Origin: Mycobacterium bohemicum DSM 44277
GTDB lineage: Bacteria > Actinomycetota > Actinomycetes > Mycobacteriales > Mycobacteriaceae
Assembly (NCBI RefSeq): GCF_001053185.1
Contig: NZ_CSTD01000006.1
Location: 62,001-126,000 of the forward strand
DNA length: 64,000 bases
Reading direction: 5' to 3'
The position numbers and the translations under genes were made by a program. Positions 61,697-64,000 of this stretch are shown piece by piece. Position 1 is the first letter of the stretch, and each line of letters opens with the position of its first letter. The notes beneath the pieces were generated by a model. It saw only the letters and a list, made by a program, of their open reading frames with translations. It was not told the origin of the DNA and made no database searches.

Positions 61697-62319
61697 GATG
61701 TTTTGTCCTCCCTGTCTTCCCAACCGCCCCAGCGGGTGGAATATCGGTCGATGGCAGCGGCCACCTGATCCTCCATTGCCGTGCGGTGCGGCAGGTGTTC
61801 GGGCGCGTTAGAAGGGGTGTTCCACAGGTGACGGGCCAGCGGCAGTCCCAGCAGCACGACGACCAGCACGGTGCCCACCAAGACCAACACCTCACTGACC
61901 GAATGGCTGGCGATCAATGTCGCCAGCGGTAGCACCACTCCGAATATGGCCACGCAGCAAGCGATCCCGCGGTGGAATCGCCCAGCGTCCGAATGCGGCC
62001 ACGGGTCGATCTCGCGGCTGATCTCGCGGCCGTGATCCGATGTTGTGCACCGGGATTTGACGGGGCAGCTGTTGCATACTATCGGCTGCGCCCGGTACCG
62101 CATGACCCGGTGGCGCGGATCGAACGAGCTCGGCCACAGCCACTGGTCTTGGGGGCATACCCAGGCGTCGTGGTCAGGCCGATAGGCGAATTGACCCGTG
62201 CGCCATCGGGCCGCGCGCACTGACGCCCGCCGCGCCATCGCGTCAAAACTCCACCCGATAGCCACCAGAGCCAGTGAATACCCGGCAATCAGCCACACCG
62301 AGGTAGCCGGCTGAGCCAC
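61693..62319 (-). CDS. membrane protein with four-cysteine motif, between norB and slipin
   Basis: 208 residues from GTG 62319, 3 bp after norB. One N-terminal membrane helix (SVWLIAGYSLALVAIGWSF), a soluble part with WVCPQDQWLWP and a cluster CNSCPVKSRCTTSDHGREIS, then two close membrane helices (IACCVAIFGVVLPLATLIA, VLVLVGTVLVVVLLGLPLA). The cysteine pattern recalls metal-knuckle motifs seen in some transposases, but the rest is unlike them. I do not recognise the family. Coupling to norB and slipin suggests a norB accessory protein. Confidence 0.75.
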   Translation of the reverse strand: MAQPATSVWLIAGYSLALVAIGWSFDAMARRASVRAARWRTGQFAYRPDHDAWVCPQDQWLWPSSFDPRHRVMRYRAQPIVCNSCPVKSRCTTSDHGREISREIDPWPHSDAGRFHRGIACCVAIFGVVLPLATLIASHSVSEVLVLVGTVLVVVLLGLPLARHLWNTPSNAPEHLPHRTAMEDQVAAAIDRYSTRWGGWEDREDKTS

Positions 62320-62322
62320 TGA

Positions 62323-64000
62323 TCAATCCTTCACGGGCACGTTGGCACTGGTCTCCGACTCGGTGTAGAGCGGGTGATCGGGCATTTCCTGAACCGTCGA
62401 ACCGGAGCGGAAGTTGCGCAACGCGGTCCAGGCTATCCAGACGAATGGCAGGACGCCACCGACAATCAGGATGATGTCACCGGGCATCCGCAGCCATTCG
62501 ATCACCGCGTTGCCCGGCTTGGTGATATAGCCCAGCGACCGAGCCTCGAAGTAGCCGTCGTTGACCGAGTGGTAAAGCTGTAGCACGCCCAGCGGCAACA
62601 AGGTGACGAATACCATCCAGGCCAGCCCAATGTTCATGCACCAGAACGAGAGTCGGGCCCATTTCTCCGGCCATTTGTCGGCCGGGATCACGTAGCGGAA
62701 CGCGAACATGGCCAGGCCGACGGCCAGCATACCGTAGACGCCCATCATCGCCCCGTGCGCGTGGTTGGCCGTCAGCGCGGTGCCGATCTGGTAGTAGGAC
62801 ACCACCGGCAGGTTGATCAGGAATCCAAAGATGCCTGCGCCCAGGAAGTTCCAGAATCCCACCGCAACGAGGAACATCACCGCCCAGCGATGCGGGAATG
62901 GTTTGGCGTCGCCCGACTGCTGGCGCGAACCCAGCTGCAGGAACGCCCACGCCTCAACCGTGAGGAAAGTCAACGGAATGACCTCGGCCGCCGAGAAGAA
63001 CGCGCCCAGCGCCATGTGCTCGACCGGAGTGCCCGAGAAGTACAGGTGGTGCATGGTGCCGATGACGCCCCCCGCGGAATACAAGATCACATCAAGGAAG
63101 ATCACGCCCAGCGCGATCCGTTCGCGCACCACACCCAACAGCACAAACATGTAGGCCACCATCACCGTGGTGAACAGTTCGAGGAAGTCCTCCACCCACA
63201 GGTGCACCACCCAGAACCGCCAGAATTCGGCGACGGTGTAATGGGTGCCGCTGCTGGCCAACAGCCCGACGGTGTAGAACGCCGGGATCGCCAGCCCGGA
63301 AAAGAAGAACAACCACGGCATGTTCATCTTCGACTCAACTTTCAGCCGGGCACGCATGCCCCGGTAGATGATCGCAATCCATACGAACAAGCCGACAATC
63401 AGCAGGATCTGAAACAACCGCGGCAGGTCCAGATACTCCCACTGCTGGGAGAACAGCCCACCCGGGGGGATCACCCCGTAAATGGACAGCGCCTCGCAAA
63501 GCAGCGAGCCGAACACCACCACCGCGACCGCGCCCAGCAACACGTACGCCAGCAAGCCCTGACGGCGCGGCTCGCGGCGGGCGATGAACGGCACCAGGAA
63601 AATACCGCCCGCCAGAAATGCCGCCGCGGTCCAAAACAGCGACAGCTGCACATGCCAGGTGCGGGCCAGGTTGTACGGCAGCACCCGGGCCAGATCCAGG
63701 CCGAAGAACGTCGACAAGTCAGCCCGGTAGTGCTCGGCGGCTGCGCCCAGCAGCGTCTGCGCCAAAAACAGCACCGACACGACCGCGAAGAACCAGATGG
63801 TGGCCCGCTGGGCCGGCGTCAGGCTCACCTCGCCGGGTTGACGGAACGACAGCGTGGAGCCCTCGGCGCCGTGCCAGCCCACCTTCTGGCTCCACCGCCC
63901 ATAGACCGCAAACATGACTCCGATACCGCCCAGCAACGCGATGAGCGAGAGCGCCGACCACACGATCACCGGCGCGGTCGGACCGTTGTCGACCCGCGGC
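62323..64000 (-). CDS. norB: quinol-dependent nitric oxide reductase (5' end beyond window)
   Basis: C-terminal ~559 residues of a qNOR. It reduces NO to N2O with quinol electrons. The frame is open to base 64000 with RVDNGPTAPVIVWSALSLIA at the boundary, the end of the qNOR N-terminal extension, so the GTG at 63969 is internal. Haem and Fe-B ligands: LARTWHVQLSLFWTAAAFLA, FWVVHLWVEDFLELFTTVM, GTMHHLYFSGTP and ALTANHAHGAMMGVYGM. About 12 membrane helices. It precedes, in one operon, the Cys-motif membrane protein and slipin. Confidence 0.93.
   Translation of the reverse strand, partial: PRVDNGPTAPVIVWSALSLIALLGGIGVMFAVYGRWSQKVGWHGAEGSTLSFRQPGEVSLTPAQRATIWFFAVVSVLFLAQTLLGAAAEHYRADLSTFFGLDLARVLPYNLARTWHVQLSLFWTAAAFLAGGIFLVPFIARREPRRQGLLAYVLLGAVAVVVFGSLLCEALSIYGVIPPGGLFSQQWEYLDLPRLFQILLIVGLFVWIAIIYRGMRARLKVESKMNMPWLFFFSGLAIPAFYTVGLLASSGTHYTVAEFWRFWVVHLWVEDFLELFTTVMVAYMFVLLGVVRERIALGVIFLDVILYSAGGVIGTMHHLYFSGTPVEHMALGAFFSAAEVIPLTFLTVEAWAFLQLGSRQQSGDAKPFPHRWAVMFLVAVGFWNFLGAGIFGFLINLPVVSYYQIGTALTANHAHGAMMGVYGMLAVGLAMFAFRYVIPADKWPEKWARLSFWCMNIGLAWMVFVTLLPLGVLQLYHSVNDGYFEARSLGYITKPGNAVIEWLRMPGDIILIVGGVLPFVWIAWTALRNFRSGSTVQEMPDHPLYTESETSANVPVKD

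Overview
The window looks like an accessory-rich stretch of a slow-growing non-tuberculous Mycobacterium chromosome (or a large integrated plasmid). It is GC-rich throughout. It carries MmpS/MmpL, an Rv2525c-like Tat-exported protein, the adenylate cyclase/NB-ARC/LuxR regulator family, CYP125, a close tgs1 (Rv3130c) orthologue back to back with an Rv3131-type nitroreductase, and DUF3349. No rRNA, tRNA or CRISPR array was found. All family names come from recalled protein families and motif reading; no search was run.

Layout. 1-2.2 kb: a TetR-MmpS-MmpL export operon. 2.5-5 kb: an Rv2525c-like gene fused tail to tail with a plasmid-type parB, so both genes have lost their native 3' ends. 5.1-11.2 kb: a defence-like block with an alpha/beta hydrolase divergent from a SIR2 protein, a DUF4238 protein, small unknowns and a toxin-antitoxin pair. 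11.3-16.1 kb: a P450 and a frameshifted cyclase/LuxR regulator. 16.2-18.7 kb: an IS3 element split by an IS110 element whose 5' non-coding region carries sequences expected of a bridge RNA. 18.9-24.6 kb: a tyrosine recombinase beside a dif-like palindrome, then gene fragments, a globin and plasmid-type unknowns.

24.7-64 kb is a large low-oxygen and nitrogen-oxide island. It contains a 7Fe ferredoxin, three paralogous winged-helix regulators with a shared C-x13-C-x2-H...C signature (probably Fe-S sensors), a cytochrome b/molybdopterin oxidoreductase fusion, DUF2249-cupin, a methyltransferase, an extra CtaD, succinate-dehydrogenase-like membrane and Fe-S subunits without a flavoprotein, a group III truncated haemoglobin, two Acg/Rv3131-type nitroreductases, aconitase, type II NADH dehydrogenase, a broken transaldolase/transketolase pair, CMD and VOC proteins, a pyruvate or branched-chain dehydrogenase (E1alpha, E1beta, E2), a CBS-rubredoxin protein, OsmC, two hemerythrin proteins, copper nitrite reductase with membrane partners, tgs1, CYP125, and a quinol nitric oxide reductase running off the right edge.

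How it may work together (inference): NirK would reduce nitrite to NO and NorB would reduce NO to N2O. Globins, hemerythrins, DUF2249 proteins and nitroreductases would sense or buffer NO and redox state. The duplicated aconitase, dehydrogenase, NDH-2 and CtaD would form a spare carbon and electron path. Control is suggested by three TTTACA...TGTAAA-type dyads, a 34-bp block repeated exactly before both nitroreductases, and a DosR-like box before tgs1. Decay is widespread: frameshifts or nonsense changes hit the LuxR regulator, the succinate dehydrogenase anchor, transaldolase, one CMD gene and the membrane/nirK junction.
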